64,000 nucleotides of DNA from Rudaea sp. 3F27F6 (GCF_005503555.1 NZ_SCNG01000002.1:496001-560000), one strand, 5' to 3'. Shown: positions 20,347 through 29,603, counted from the stretch's first letter. The notes: generated by a model not told the origin, from the letters alone. Numbers and translations: made by a program.

Positions 20347-20459
20347 AGTCTTTTGTGCTCACGTCCCTGCCCGCCGAGATCGAGAACCGACCGTCTTGGG
20401 CCGAACTTCTCGATAAGAGCCGCGATTTCGACGAATCGCGCCCCGAGGCAGGCAGTCAT
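20343..20459 (-). CDS. Putative 38-aa microprotein ORF between nuoA and nuoB
   Basis: An ATG at 20459 overlaps the nuoA stop (ATGA), and this ORF's own TGA overlaps the nuoB ATG (ATGA). The product would be 38 aa, [20 protein letters not shown] then a basic tail ending REHKRL, with an amphipathic first half and no clear membrane helix. I recognise no family. The paired 4-nt overlaps are the only positive evidence; the segment could instead be a spacer that happens to stay open. A 7-bp hairpin (CGCGATT/AATCGCG) lies inside. Confidence 0.35.
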   Translation of the reverse strand: MTACLGARFVEIAALIEKFGPRRSVLDLGGQGREHKRL

Positions 20460-20812
20460 TCCCATTCGAGGGCGCCCTTTTTCCAGCAGTAGACGAAACC
20501 GAGCAGGAGCAGCGCGAGGAACATCGCCATCTCGATCAGCGCAACGAGGCCGATCTGCTTGAACACGACCGCCCAGGGAAACAGGAACGCAATTTCGAGA
20601 TCGAACAGGATGAAGAGAATCGCGATCAGGTAGTAGCGCACGTCGAACTGCATGCGCGCGTCTTCGAACGCTTCGAAGCCGCATTCGTACGCTTCGGATT
20701 TCTCTTTGTTCGTGCTGCGCGGACCGAGCAGCGCGCCGATCGCAAGCAGGGCGATACCGATACCGCCGGCGACGAGAAGGAACAGTAGGATCGGAAAATA
20801 TTCAGCCAGCAC
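20456..20812 (-). CDS. nuoA: NADH-quinone oxidoreductase subunit A
   Basis: First gene of the nuo operon, a small membrane subunit of complex I with three helices. The product is 118 aa. It has the conserved [20 protein letters not shown] loop and FLFPWAVVF. The GTG at 20812 ([17 protein letters not shown]) is preferred over ATG at 20827, because the longer frame contains GGAGG six bases before the GTG, which would be the ribosome-binding site. Confidence 0.95.
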   Translation of the reverse strand: MLAEYFPILLFLLVAGGIGIALLAIGALLGPRSTNKEKSEAYECGFEAFEDARMQFDVRYYLIAILFILFDLEIAFLFPWAVVFKQIGLVALIEMAMFLALLLLGFVYCWKKGALEWE

Positions 20813-20976
20813 GCAAAGCCTCCGCATCTCCCTGACGCATCAGCGACCGCGTACAGAACGCGATCCATCCAGAAAACTGTCGATATGACCACACGGTGCA
20901 AGCAGCGTCGCAAGCGGCATCACGAACGACAAATCTGCAACCAGAGCCGCGCAAACCGCAGCGGCTCAGCCTGAAT

Positions 20977-21005
20977 ATGATAGTCCGCGCATTCAGTCTT
21001 GCCAA
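20977..21005 (-). promoter_or_regulatory. Sigma70-like promoter of the nuo operon
   Basis: Minus strand: TTGGCA (21000-21005), 17-nt spacer, TATCAT (20977-20982). It lies in the 305-nt divergent region between nuoA and tpiA and would leave a 5' leader of about 155 nt before the nuoA GTG. No regulator site was recognised, and no convincing tpiA promoter pair was found in the same region. Confidence 0.6.
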
Positions 21006-21117
21006 CGCTTGCGCGATGCAACAACTTGTGATCCTTGCCGCGCGATGCAGATCGCAGCCGCTCCGCCGCCGCACCGCTTGCGTGTATTCTTGCCGCTTCG
21101 CCCATTCGAGATACAGC

Positions 21118-21882
21118 ATGGCCCGCCGCAAACTCGTTGCCGGAAACTGGAAAATGCACGGTTCGCGCACGTCGGCGCATGAGCTGGTCGATGCGATCGC
21201 CAAGGTGCGCGCGTCGAATGCGCTCGACGCGATCGATATCGCGATCCTGCCGCCGCACCCGTATCTTTCCGAACTCGTCGCGCGCCATGCGGATTCGAGC
21301 CTGATCTTCGGGGCACAGGACGTCAGCGAGCACAAGCAAGGCGCCTATACCGGCGAGACCGCTGCGGCGATGGTCAAGGACATCGGCGCCACGCATACCT
21401 TGGTCGGCCACTCCGAACGCCGCACCCTGCACCATGAGAACGCGTTCTGCGTCGCCGAGAAATTCGCACGCGCGCAGGAAGTCGGGCTGACCCCGATTCT
21501 CTGCATCGGCGAAACGCTCGAACAGCGCGACCGCGGCCAGGCTTTCGTGGTCGTCGCCGAGCAACTCGGTGCGACCATGGCCGCCTCGGGCGTGTCCTCT
21601 CTCGAAAATGCGGTCGTCGCCTATGAACCGGTCTGGGCGATCGGCACCGGGCGCACCGCCACGCCAGCGCAGGCCCAAGAAATGCACGCTTTCATCCGTA
21701 GCAAAGTCGCGGAATTGGATGCTAGAATAGCCGGCTCGCTCCGAATTCTTTATGGCGGTAGCGTCAAACCGGGCAATGCGGCCGAACTGTTCGCTCAAGG
21801 CGACATCGACGGCGGCTTGATCGGCGGCGCTTCCCTCGTGGCTTCGGATTTCCTCGCGATCTGCGCCGCTGCGCAGTCGTGA
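21118..21882 (+). CDS. tpiA: Triosephosphate isomerase
   Basis: Interconverts dihydroxyacetone phosphate and glyceraldehyde 3-phosphate in glycolysis. The product is 254 aa. Catalytic Lys is in AGNWKMHG, His in VGHSERR, Glu in AYEPVWAIGTG, and the phosphate-binding loop is YGGSVKPGNA. The start at MARRKLVAGNWK (21118) matches the family length; a 74-codon upstream extension has no homology. It is followed 16 nt later by secG. Confidence 0.98.
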   Translation: MARRKLVAGNWKMHGSRTSAHELVDAIAKVRASNALDAIDIAILPPHPYLSELVARHADSSLIFGAQDVSEHKQGAYTGETAAAMVKDIGATHTLVGHSERRTLHHENAFCVAEKFARAQEVGLTPILCIGETLEQRDRGQAFVVVAEQLGATMAASGVSSLENAVVAYEPVWAIGTGRTATPAQAQEMHAFIRSKVAELDARIAGSLRILYGGSVKPGNAAELFAQGDIDGGLIGGASLVASDFLAICAAAQS

Positions 21883-21898
21883 TTCGCCGGATTCGACT

Positions 21899-22396
21899 AT
21901 GCTTCTCACCCTTTTCAACATCGTTTACGTGCTCATCGCAGTCGCGATGGCGATCCTGATCCTTCTGCAGCGCGGAGCCGGCGCACAGGCGGGTTCCGGC
22001 TTCGGCGGCGGCGCCTCGGGCACCGTGTTCGGTTCGCGCGGCGCGAGCAACTTCCTCTCGCGCAGCACGGCGATCCTCGCCACGGTCTTCTTCCTGCTGA
22101 GCCTCGCGATGGCCTGGTACCTGAAGAACGCCGGCACGCTCAAGCCGTCGGACGATCTCGGCATCATGGGCACGGTAGCGACGGCGCCGAAGGTCACAAC
22201 CCCCGCCGCCCCGCCCGTGGCTGGCGATGTTCCCGCGGCTCCGGCCGCCGGTGCTCCCGCCCCGGCCGCAAACTCGGACGTTCCGGCCGCTACGGCACCT
22301 GCCGCTACAGCGCCCGTGAAGCAGGACGACGCGGCAGCGAAGCCGACCGAAACCAAACCGGCCGACGCGAAGAAAGAAACGCCGAAGAAGCAGTAA
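21899..22396 (+). CDS. secG: Protein-export membrane protein SecG
   Basis: Auxiliary subunit of the SecYEG translocon. The product is 165 aa. Two transmembrane helices (residues about 3-21 and 54-73) flank the conserved cytoplasmic loop LLQRGAGAQAGSGFGGGASG. The C-terminal tail of about 75 residues is Ala/Pro/Thr-rich, ending in a Lys-rich stretch. SecG is usually about 110 aa, so the tail is long, as in some other Xanthomonadales. The secG-tRNA-Leu order is conserved widely in gammaproteobacteria. Confidence 0.95.
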   Translation: MLLTLFNIVYVLIAVAMAILILLQRGAGAQAGSGFGGGASGTVFGSRGASNFLSRSTAILATVFFLLSLAMAWYLKNAGTLKPSDDLGIMGTVATAPKVTTPAAPPVAGDVPAAPAAGAPAPAANSDVPAATAPAATAPVKQDDAAAKPTETKPADAKKETPKKQ

Positions 22397-22403
22397 GAAA
22401 TCT

Positions 22404-22432
22404 TTACCGGCAGGCCGCACAGCCGCTACAAT
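22404..22432 (+). promoter_or_regulatory. Possible promoter of tRNA-Leu
   Basis: TTACCG (22404-22409), 17-nt spacer, TACAAT (22427-22432) lie just after the secG stop and about 57 nt before the tRNA 5' end. The -10 element is good and the -35 element weak. Confidence 0.45.
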
Positions 22433-22489
22433 ACGCAGCTCGGAACGCAAAGTTCCCGCCGCGGCAGGAAGCCAAGCGAAAGAACAGTT

Positions 22490-22574
22490 GCCCAGGTGGC
22501 GGAATTGGTAGACGCACTACCTTGAGGTGGTAGCGCCGTAAGGTGTGGGGGTTCGAGTCCCCCCTTGGGCACCA
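22490..22574 (+). tRNA. tRNA-Leu (anticodon GAG)
   Basis: This 85-nt class II tRNA has a variable arm, an anticodon stem CTACC/GGTAG with loop TTGAGGT, and an encoded CCA. It corresponds in context to E. coli leuU after secG. The accessory region starts immediately downstream, and a 17/22 match to its 3' end lies at 31156-31177. Confidence 0.97.
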
Positions 22575-22610
22575 AATGCAAAGCAAAATCAATAAGTTAT
22601 AAGATTTTGG

Positions 22611-22644
22611 CGGGCGATCTGAATAAGATCGCCCGTTTTGCTTT
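22611..22644 (+). terminator. Rho-independent terminator after tRNA-Leu
   Basis: CGGGCGATCT-GAATA-AGATCGCCCG is a perfect 10-bp stem, followed by TTTTGCTTT. It ends the tpiA-secG-tRNA-Leu transcript 36 nt past the tRNA. Confidence 0.9.
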
Positions 22645-22846
22645 GTGGATTACCGTCTCGTCGCGATGATGAGGATCTCGCATCGTCAGCAGCTCTTTGA
22701 ATCTATTGGCCGATGTTCAGTCATGCCGACATTGCGACGACCTACGCGTTTATAAGTGCTGCGAGTTCGTCTGGACCTCAGCGGCGTACCGCCGATTCGC
22801 CTTGGATACGTAGAATTTGAAGTCTCTTGGTTAAGGGGAAACCTCG

Positions 22847-23197
22847 ATGAACGGAGATGCGGCTGACAATCATGTTTCGATATTGGTCGCGGATGCGACA
22901 CCGACGAGCCCGTCGAAAGTAGACCTATGGGTGACGACCCTCCCCGCGGTCATTGCAATTTTTGGATCGTTGTTCATCCTATTAATCAGCAACAGTCTGC
23001 AGCGGAAGCTACAGCTTGAACAAACTGAGCGAGCGAGGCGATTTAAAGCTCTTGAGGATATAACCCAGGCTGCGAGCGATTGCGCAAGAGACACAACGAC
23101 AGCCTGCCTGCCAACCCTCGCGGCGCAACAGTACTTGCAGGCGACGCTAGCCGCAGCGAACACGCGTCTTGGCGATCTCGTGCATTCGTCGTCGTAA
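22847..23197 (+). pseudogene. Small membrane protein gene, 3' end replaced by IS3 remnant
   Basis: The ATG follows AAGGGG by eight bases. The first ~95 residues include one clear transmembrane helix (about 30-47, VTTLPAVIAIFGSLFILLIS) and a charged helical region after it (QRKLQLEQTERARRFKALED). The last ~15 codons (NTRLGDLVHSSS) are antisense IS3 orfB sequence, so the native C-terminus is lost. I do not recognise the family. The junction lies near 23140-23155. Confidence 0.55.
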
Positions 23198-23599
23198 CGC
23201 CGTTCGTGGATCTCTACAGGACACGTAAGCTTGCGCGCTGCGATGCTGACGCAAAAGTCGACAGGCCCGCCGTTGGCTGATGCAGTGGCGCGATACCGTG
23301 TAGGCCACGGCCACTCGCTTCAACGCGGGCCGTGCCATTTTTTTGAAGCGACATCCTGGAGAATGGCCTTGTCCAAACTCAACTCCGCCACCAGTTTCTT
23401 CAGCCGCGCGTTCTCTTCCTGCAACTGCTTCAGCTCTTGGACTTGATCGGACTATAGACCACCATACAGCCGCTTCCAACGATAAAAGGTCTGTTCCGAA
23501 ATCTCCCACCTGACGTGTGAGGTCGGCCACCGCCATGCCCAGCTCGGCCTGCTTGAGCACCGCCACGATCTGTTCCACGGCAAAACGCTTCTTCTTCAC
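23147..23599 (-). mobile_element. IS3-family insertion sequence remnant (orfA and start of orfB, frameshifted)
   Basis: The GTG at 23599 behind CAGGAG opens with KKKRFAVEQIVAVLKQAELG, a typical IS3-family OrfA N-terminus. The frame then shifts: another frame encodes the OrfA leucine zipper (QELKQLQEENARLKKLVAEL), and the original frame resumes with an OrfB start (ISQRRACRLLRQHRSAQ) that ends near 23150. There is no DDE domain. This is a non-functional fragment cut at its orfB side. Confidence 0.85.
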
Positions 23600-24043
23600 G
23601 ACAATCTCCTGCCCCTTGGGGGCTTAGCTTGCCGGAAAACTCACTCTCAGGTTGGGCCGGTTTGAGCGATGCAGCCCACTACTTTCCGCACGATGTTGCC
23701 CGCTGTTGTTCCAACACCGCCCATCGTTGTCCCACCGCTGCGCCATCTGCGCCGTCGCTACCGCGACAGCGCCGCAATGTGGACTTTCTTGGGTCGAGGC
23801 CGCCCAAAAAAACGCAGTGATTTGCCGGTTTCTGGCATGGTCCCTTAAACCTAAAAAGGCCTATATACCATACGCACCTATCGATGACACTCGACTCGTT
23901 GATCTTACTCATTTTGTTAAGCAAGAGGCCTTTCGATTCTAGTTAAAGATCACTACAACTATCTCTGCATAACCTGTAATTTCTCTATATTTTGCACTAC
24001 AGACACACTACGGAGTGAACATGCCTCTCGGCTTCCCATCCAG
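23600..24043. other. Gene-free stretch of the accessory region
   Basis: These 444 nt follow the IS3 remnant. Short open frames exist on both strands but show no start signals or recognisable motifs. Base composition drops toward AT from about 23850. The left part may contain the missing IS end; I could not define a terminal inverted repeat. Confidence 0.5.
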
Positions 24044-24367
24044 TTGCGCCTGAGCCTTGAGAAGCACGCTCTGTACGAGTCGGCCGCCGTCGAGGGCAAG
24101 CCATTGTCGACCTACATTCGCGATCGACTGGCCGCCCAGGACGACGTGCTTGCCACGCGCCGAGGCTTGCGCCAATCGATCGAGAACCTGACTGAGCTGG
24201 TCGGCACACCACAGCGACACAATAAGGATACCGAACAAGACCGCGCGATTCAGATCGAACTCTTGCTTCTACTACGAAGCATCGCATCGCCGGACAAGGC
24301 ACGCATGGCGCAAGCCGAAGTCCTGCGCTTGGGGCTATCGCCGTGGACGGGTGAGCGACGCGGATAG
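24044..24367 (+). CDS. Possible plasmid-mobilisation (MobC/ribbon-helix-helix-like) protein fragment
   Basis: The protein of about 107 aa opens RLSLEKHALYESAAVEGKPL and continues STYIRDRLA, which resembles the N-terminus of relaxosome accessory or CopG-type proteins (RLS-EEH-L-AAA-G-LS-YIRDRL). The only usable start in place is TTG at 24044; the frame stays open upstream without a good ATG, so it may be 5'-truncated. No relaxase is near. The family call is tentative. Confidence 0.35.
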   Translation: MRLSLEKHALYESAAVEGKPLSTYIRDRLAAQDDVLATRRGLRQSIENLTELVGTPQRHNKDTEQDRAIQIELLLLLRSIASPDKARMAQAEVLRLGLSPWTGERRG

Positions 24368-24404
24368 ATGCGTTAGGTGTGTCCGACCATATCTAATCAA
24401 ACTC

Positions 24405-24605
24405 CTACATCAGTAGATGCAAGATTGCCGCAATAAACAAAACGGCCGCCCCTATTCGAATGTATATGCTATTTAGCTGGTACTGTTTTTGTGGAAGCAG
24501 CCGCACTATGGGGTAGTTTGAATAGAATGTGCTAATAGCGCCACTCACCTTATGGGCATATACGAACAAAAGGCCGCAGAGCAGGGAGACAATTATCTCT
24601 GGCAT
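24405..24605 (-). CDS. Small two-helix membrane protein directly downstream of the RHS gene
   Basis: 66 aa: two hydrophobic helices (about residues 3-18 and 49-65) joined by a basic loop (PIVRLLPQKQYQLNSIYIR). AAGGTGAG lies six bases before the ATG at 24605, and the gene starts 15 nt after the RHS stop on the same strand. In polymorphic toxin loci this position is occupied by the immunity gene. No family is recognised, so the immunity role is inference from position and membrane nature only. Confidence 0.5.
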   Translation of the reverse strand: MPEIIVSLLCGLLFVYAHKVSGAISTFYSNYPIVRLLPQKQYQLNSIYIRIGAAVLFIAAILHLLM

Positions 24606-24620
24606 ACGTGCTCACCTTAG

Positions 24621-27600
24621 CTAGTTCAGACTAAATCTACACAGGTTAATGCCCGTACCTATTCGAACAGCCCCACCGTCTTTGTTTAAAAAATCTCCCG
24701 TAACGGTTGGCCCGTTTGGAATTTCAAGATATCCCCCCAAGCTATATCCTCGGCCCCAAATTGCGGAAGCAAAGACTTGCCATCCGTAACCGGCATGGTC
24801 ATTACAATCGCTGCAATCGCCCTTTCCATCTTCCCATTTAGCAATTTGCGAAATCAACCCCGCTTCCGGCAGACCGACGCCGACTCCACCACAATAAACG
24901 GTATACGAGCAGCTTTTGCTCGAGATTGGGTCAGAAAATTCCAGGTTGTAGACGGAACCGCCGACTACGATATGTCCTACTCCTCCGCCAACGCCCCATC
25001 TAATATTCCAGGCTCTCAAGCCTAGTCGGTCATGGTTACTAAGTGGGTTGAGCATTGCATAGCTATAGGTGCTGATGCCGCCACGCAACCCGGCAGGATC
25101 ACTCTCGACATATCGCCCCGTCCCCGACTCATAATCCCGGAAGTAGTTGTAGCCGAGCCCTGTTTCGGCATCAAAGTACTGGCCGGGGAAGCGTAGATTC
25201 AGCGTAAACGGCCCATTGCTACTCGGGTCTTCATCCGGCGCATGCTCGCCGAACGCACTACCGAAGTAATCCCATGCCCAGGCTATCGCATCGGTCGCAG
25301 TCGTATTCCCCGGTAAGATTACACGACGCGGCGTGCCCAATTGATCGGTCTCGGCATAGTAAAGGTTGCCGTCGCGCACGATGCCAACCAACGTCGCATC
25401 CAGCCATATATATTCCGTAGCGGCAATGGTTATTGCCCCCGCCGCTCGACTTAACATGTTGTAGCGCGTTGTGCTTTCGGTGTCACTGAGCAGAGCACCG
25501 CTCTCCGAATAGACGAACGTCGTCTGGTCGACAACGGTTGTCTGTCCCACTCCCGCTGGCGTGGCCTTGCTCACGCTCGCACCGCCGCCGCCCGTTGTTT
25601 GGGTGAACTTGACTACACGCTCGCCTTTCCCGTTGTAGTAGTAGTCGTAGTCGGCCGCATGCACCAAGCGATTGCTGTTATCAAAAACGAAGGCATTCGT
25701 TCCGATCTGGGTCGTATTGCCGTTCGCATCGTAGGTGCGTGCAGTGCCGCCGACGTTCGCCAGCCGATGGCTGGTCAGTGGCGACGAGTACGAATACGCA
25801 TCGGTACTTCCGCCGAGCGTCTTGCTCAACCGGTCGCCGGTGCGGTTGTAGGCATAGGATTCCAGTACGGCGGATGCGCCGTCCTTGACTTGGTTCAGGC
25901 GATAGAGCGGATCGTAGCTGTAGCGGCGTCCGAGTGAGCCCGCATCAACGCGGGTCAGATTGCCGAGCGCGTCTACGCCGGCCTGCAACGTCAGGCCGTT
26001 CGGATCGGAGCTGGCGATTTGGCTGATCGCGTAGTCCTTGTCATACGTCTTGCTCAGCGTTCGTCCATTGCCGAAGGTGATCTGGCTCAGCGGCCCGAAC
26101 GGCAGGTAGCTCGCATTGGCAACGAGAGTTTGCGCACTGGCCGTGGCATTGGCTTTGTAAGTAACGGCCGTGATCTGGCCCAGCGCATTGCGCGTGTAGC
26201 TGACGATCGCGCCGCTCGGATACGTGATGGACTGGATACGGTCGGCCACCGTGTAGGCGTAGCCCGTGGTCGAGATAATGCCATTGGCCGCCTGCTTCTT
26301 GCTCGTCACGTTGCCGCGGCGGTCGTAGCAGTAGACCGTGCTGCCAGAGTTGTCGGTGATCGTGGTTAATCTTCCTTGCGGATAGGAACTCGCGCAGCCG
26401 GTCGTGGCGTTGGCTTGATCGTAGGCATAGCTATAGCTGACATTGGGACTCGTAGTCGAATAGCTGATGCCGGTCAAACGGTTCAACGCATCGTAGGTAT
26501 AGGTCGAAGTAACGCCGCGCGCATCGGTCTGGCCCGTGCGGTTGCCGGCCGCATCGTAGGTGTAGCTGCTCGTGCCGGTATCGGGGCTTTGCAGCGCGGA
26601 GAGGTTGTTGAGTCCGTCATAGGTGTAGTTCGTGACCAGACCGTCCGGGTCGGTGACGCTGCGCAGGTTGTCGCGCGCGTCGTAGGCGTACTGCGTGGCC
26701 GTGTCCTTAGTCGCGCCGGTGCCGGCGTGATCCTGCAGAGTCTTGGTCAGGCGGTTGAGCGGATCGTACTGGTTCTCGGTGCCGAAGCCATTGGCATCCA
26801 CCGAATAAATCGCATTGCCGTTGCCGTCGTAACCGTTGGTGTAGGTGATGCTGGTCGGCGCCGCCTCGGTCGGATTCCGATACGTGTGCACAGCGGTATT
26901 GGCCGCGTTGAGCGTCTTGGTCAGGTGGCTCAACTGATCGTACTGGCGCGACAGCTTACGCGTGAGCGTGCCGGCGGGATCCTTGGTCGTTTCATTGGTG
27001 CGGTTGCCGGTGGCATCAAGGGTATAGTGAATCGCATTGCCGGCGTTGTCGGCAATATCGGTCAAGCGGTGGGCAGCGTCGTAGGTGTAAGAAAGGTAGA
27101 CGCCGTCGGGCTGGATGATCCGGATCACTTGGCCGACATTGTCGTAGGCGAAGGTAGTAGTGGCATCGTTGGACGACGAAGAGCCATCGGCATTGGAGCG
27201 CACGGTGCGCGTGAGCAGCCAGCCGCGTGGCGAATAGGTCATATCCGCCACCGTGCCGCCGGCGTCCTTCATCCGCGTGACGTGGCCGTTTTTATCGTAG
27301 CTGACGTAGGTGGTGGTTTGGCCCAGAGCGTTGGTGATCTGATAGAGATCCCCCAGGTAATGACAACTGCCACCCGCCGTAGAACATCCGGTGAGATCAG
27401 TGGTTTGAAAGTACGTATAGATCATGGTAGACGAGACATCGATTCGCGGGCTTGTGGCAGTAAGAACCAAACCGATCAGGGGGCACGTGCCAGCTGTGAC
27501 AGCGGTTTGTTCGCAGTACGCGTAGCTCGACTGGCGTATGCCGAGAGGCGCGTTGGCTGACGATCCGCATGCATACGAAGCCGCACCAGAGACAGAAGGG

Positions 27601-29603
27601 GCTATCTCACAACGCGCCAAGATCTGACCACGAGCGTTGTAAGACCAGGTAGTTAGCGACGCAGTTGTGTGGTATGCATCTGTGATTGTTCGTTGGGTTG
27701 GGCGATCCAAACTGGGATCCCAGATGGTTGCTGCCGTTCGTTGAGATGGAGTCCCAGAGCCTTCTGTGCGAGAAGTTTCATGATAGCTATCGTAAGAATA
27801 GGTAGTCGTCGTTCCATTTTTGTCGACCACAGAACTTGGGCGCCCATCCGTCTGATACGTAGTCTGACTGGAAAGAGAGCCGTTGGTCACAATGGAGGCG
27901 GGCTTGCGAAATGGGTCCGTGTTGAACGTGAACACATCCGTTTGTCCAGAGGCCCGGGTTACTTTGGTCGAACTGCCATCTGAGCTATAGACCAAGGAAA
28001 CGGCATCGGCAGTCGGCGAAGTTGGATTGCCCGTATTGAGCACGCTGGATACCGCCCGACCAACGCTGTCATAGGTGAACGTGCCATAAGGATTCGAGTT
28101 CTCGTCGACGATGCCCGTCAGATAGCCGGGAAAGCGGGTGTCGTTGTATTGGAACGTACGCACCGCGCCACCGGGATAAGTGACCGTTTGCAAATCCCCC
28201 GAACCATAGCTGAAGGCCAGTGATGCCCCATCCGGGAGTGTCACCGAAGCGAGACTCGCGAACTGAGTAGGATCCTGATGGACCGAATCCCCATAATTGA
28301 ATGAGATGCTCCGGCCCTTTTCGTTGGTGACCGTGGCCAACCGCCCGTACGTGTCGTAGGCGAGAGAGAGGGTCTGTGCCGCGGCGCTACGGTTGGTTAT
28401 TTGAACAAGCCGCCCTTTCTGATCAAAGGTCTCCACCCGATCTTCATTGTTGGTCAATATCCATCCATTGCTGGTCTGACGGAGTATTTTTCCCGGCAGG
28501 TTGGTCGAGCTGTACTGGTTATTTGCGACCAATTCAAACAACTCAATATTCCCATCATCGTCGACAACATACCCAGTGAATTGGAAATAGGGCGACGGAG
28601 ATAGTTCGACCTGGGCAGAGAAATTGTGCATCCAGTTTCTTCCTAACCCAAACGAAGACGCCACCTGCGACATCGAATGATAGTGCCGCTCAAATCGAAT
28701 ACCATCGATATCAAAATCCACTTCGTTTCTAATTTTCTGCCCCGTCGTGGGAGAACAAGGATTATTGGTATTGGTATTACACGTATTGTATTGAAGTACC
28801 ATTTGACCAATAGAGTCTTTTACATCATTCCGACAAATTGCAGTTGGCAAGACAGCCGTAGGTGCGTAAGGCGATTGATTCGGGAAGTAAGCCGAGTTAT
28901 ATCCACCAGCAGCATAAAAATACAAAGGACAATTTGCCGAGTGTGATCGCAGGACGTTGTAAGTCACGGAGGAGTGCTGTATGGGCGCGACGCAAGTATC
29001 GGAAGAAATGATCAGCGTTTTTGTTGGAGAATAAGTGTAAACGCCATTCAGTAATGACCTTGGACCGTAGTCTTCGAATACAGCGGGCTGCTGGGTGCCG
29101 TCCGGATTGGTGCTCCCAGCACCTATTTCCCAGCCGTACGGCAGCGCATATTGTCCCGAATACGTAACAGAAACATTGCATTGCCCAGAGCGACTGGACA
29201 AGGCGGCCTGCTTGAGTTCATCTTCGGAGGTACAACTCCCTGGATATAGGGAGTTAGTTTCATTGGGGCAATTGATCACCCCGTCTCCGCTTTGAGGATT
29301 TGCATGATAATATTGAGCCAATTCTGGCCCAATATTTTTATTGGACACGGTATAATTTATAACAATACTTCCGGGCGAAGCCGCGGTCCCTCCCGAAATA
29401 CCAGTTGGCATTAATAAGTATCGCCCCTCTGACGGAGAGGGGTCGGCGCGCATCGCCGCCTCTGCCGCACTCAAGGTTGAGAAACAAGGCTGCGTACTCC
29501 ACCACCAAGTCCATGGCCCGCTGCAATCACCTTGAGCAAAAACCACATGGGGAACGAAGAGCAAAATCGACAGCAAAATCGTATGTTGGATGCGGAGTTT
29601 CAT
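24621..29603 (-). CDS. Sec-exported RHS/YD-repeat protein with variable C-terminal domain
   Basis: 1660 aa. The start at 29603 gives an N-terminal signal peptide (MKLRIQHTILLSILLFVPHV, cleavage near VFAQG); an 18-codon in-frame extension lacks this. After a Cys-containing N-terminal region comes a DUF6531-like entry (FERHYHSMSQVASSFGLGRN), then many YD repeats such as YTYDALNRLTGI and YTYDAAGNRTGQ that form the RHS shell. The RHS core ends with AETGLGYNYFRDYESGTGRY followed by ESDPAGL. The ~155-residue tail after DPAGL is Gly- and Cys-rich and matches no toxin I know. Many RHS proteins use this slot for a toxin; use of Sec rather than a type VI adaptor is notable. Cargo function is unknown. 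Confidence 0.85.
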   Translation of the reverse strand: MKLRIQHTILLSILLFVPHVVFAQGDCSGPWTWWWSTQPCFSTLSAAEAAMRADPSPSEGRYLLMPTGISGGTAASPGSIVINYTVSNKNIGPELAQYYHANPQSGDGVINCPNETNSLYPGSCTSEDELKQAALSSRSGQCNVSVTYSGQYALPYGWEIGAGSTNPDGTQQPAVFEDYGPRSLLNGVYTYSPTKTLIISSDTCVAPIQHSSVTYNVLRSHSANCPLYFYAAGGYNSAYFPNQSPYAPTAVLPTAICRNDVKDSIGQMVLQYNTCNTNTNNPCSPTTGQKIRNEVDFDIDGIRFERHYHSMSQVASSFGLGRNWMHNFSAQVELSPSPYFQFTGYVVDDDGNIELFELVANNQYSSTNLPGKILRQTSNGWILTNNEDRVETFDQKGRLVQITNRSAAAQTLSLAYDTYGRLATVTNEKGRSISFNYGDSVHQDPTQFASLASVTLPDGASLAFSYGSGDLQTVTYPGGAVRTFQYNDTRFPGYLTGIVDENSNPYGTFTYDSVGRAVSSVLNTGNPTSPTADAVSLVYSSDGSSTKVTRASGQTDVFTFNTDPFRKPASIVTNGSLSSQTTYQTDGRPSSVVDKNGTTTTYSYDSYHETSRTEGSGTPSQRTAATIWDPSLDRPTQRTITDAYHTTASLTTWSYNARGQILARCEIAPSVSGAASYACGSSANAPLGIRQSSYAYCEQTAVTAGTCPLIGLVLTATSPRIDVSSTMIYTYFQTTDLTGCSTAGGSCHYLGDLYQITNALGQTTTYVSYDKNGHVTRMKDAGGTVADMTYSPRGWLLTRTVRSNADGSSSSNDATTTFAYDNVGQVIRIIQPDGVYLSYTYDAAHRLTDIADNAGNAIHYTLDATGNRTNETTKDPAGTLTRKLSRQYDQLSHLTKTLNAANTAVHTYRNPTEAAPTSITYTNGYDGNGNAIYSVDANGFGTENQYDPLNRLTKTLQDHAGTGATKDTATQYAYDARDNLRSVTDPDGLVTNYTYDGLNNLSALQSPDTGTSSYTYDAAGNRTGQTDARGVTSTYTYDALNRLTGISYSTTSPNVSYSYAYDQANATTGCASSYPQGRLTTITDNSGSTVYCYDRRGNVTSKKQAANGIISTTGYAYTVADRIQSITYPSGAIVSYTRNALGQITAVTYKANATASAQTLVANASYLPFGPLSQITFGNGRTLSKTYDKDYAISQIASSDPNGLTLQAGVDALGNLTRVDAGSLGRRYSYDPLYRLNQVKDGASAVLESYAYNRTGDRLSKTLGGSTDAYSYSSPLTSHRLANVGGTARTYDANGNTTQIGTNAFVFDNSNRLVHAADYDYYYNGKGERVVKFTQTTGGGGASVSKATPAGVGQTTVVDQTTFVYSESGALLSDTESTTRYNMLSRAAGAITIAATEYIWLDATLVGIVRDGNLYYAETDQLGTPRRVILPGNTTATDAIAWAWDYFGSAFGEHAPDEDPSSNGPFTLNLRFPGQYFDAETGLGYNYFRDYESGTGRYVESDPAGLRGGISTYSYAMLNPLSNHDRLGLRAWNIRWGVGGGVGHIVVGGSVYNLEFSDPISSKSCSYTVYCGGVGVGLPEAGLISQIAKWEDGKGDCSDCNDHAGYGWQVFASAIWGRGYSLGGYLEIPNGPTVTGDFLNKDGGAVRIGTGINLCRFSLN

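Noticed and set aside
23629-23942. Short plus-strand frames after the IS3 remnant
   Set aside because: Cys/Arg/Pro-rich translations without start signals or homology; likely non-coding debris.
26376-27560. 394-codon plus-strand frame inside the RHS gene
   Set aside because: Repetitive Arg/Val/Gly translation is the antisense of YD repeats; no start signal.
25600-28400. Regularly repeated words that could suggest a CRISPR array or tandem repeat
   Set aside because: They are codons of YD repeats (Y-DA-GN-L) with variable spacing, not identical direct repeats with spacers.
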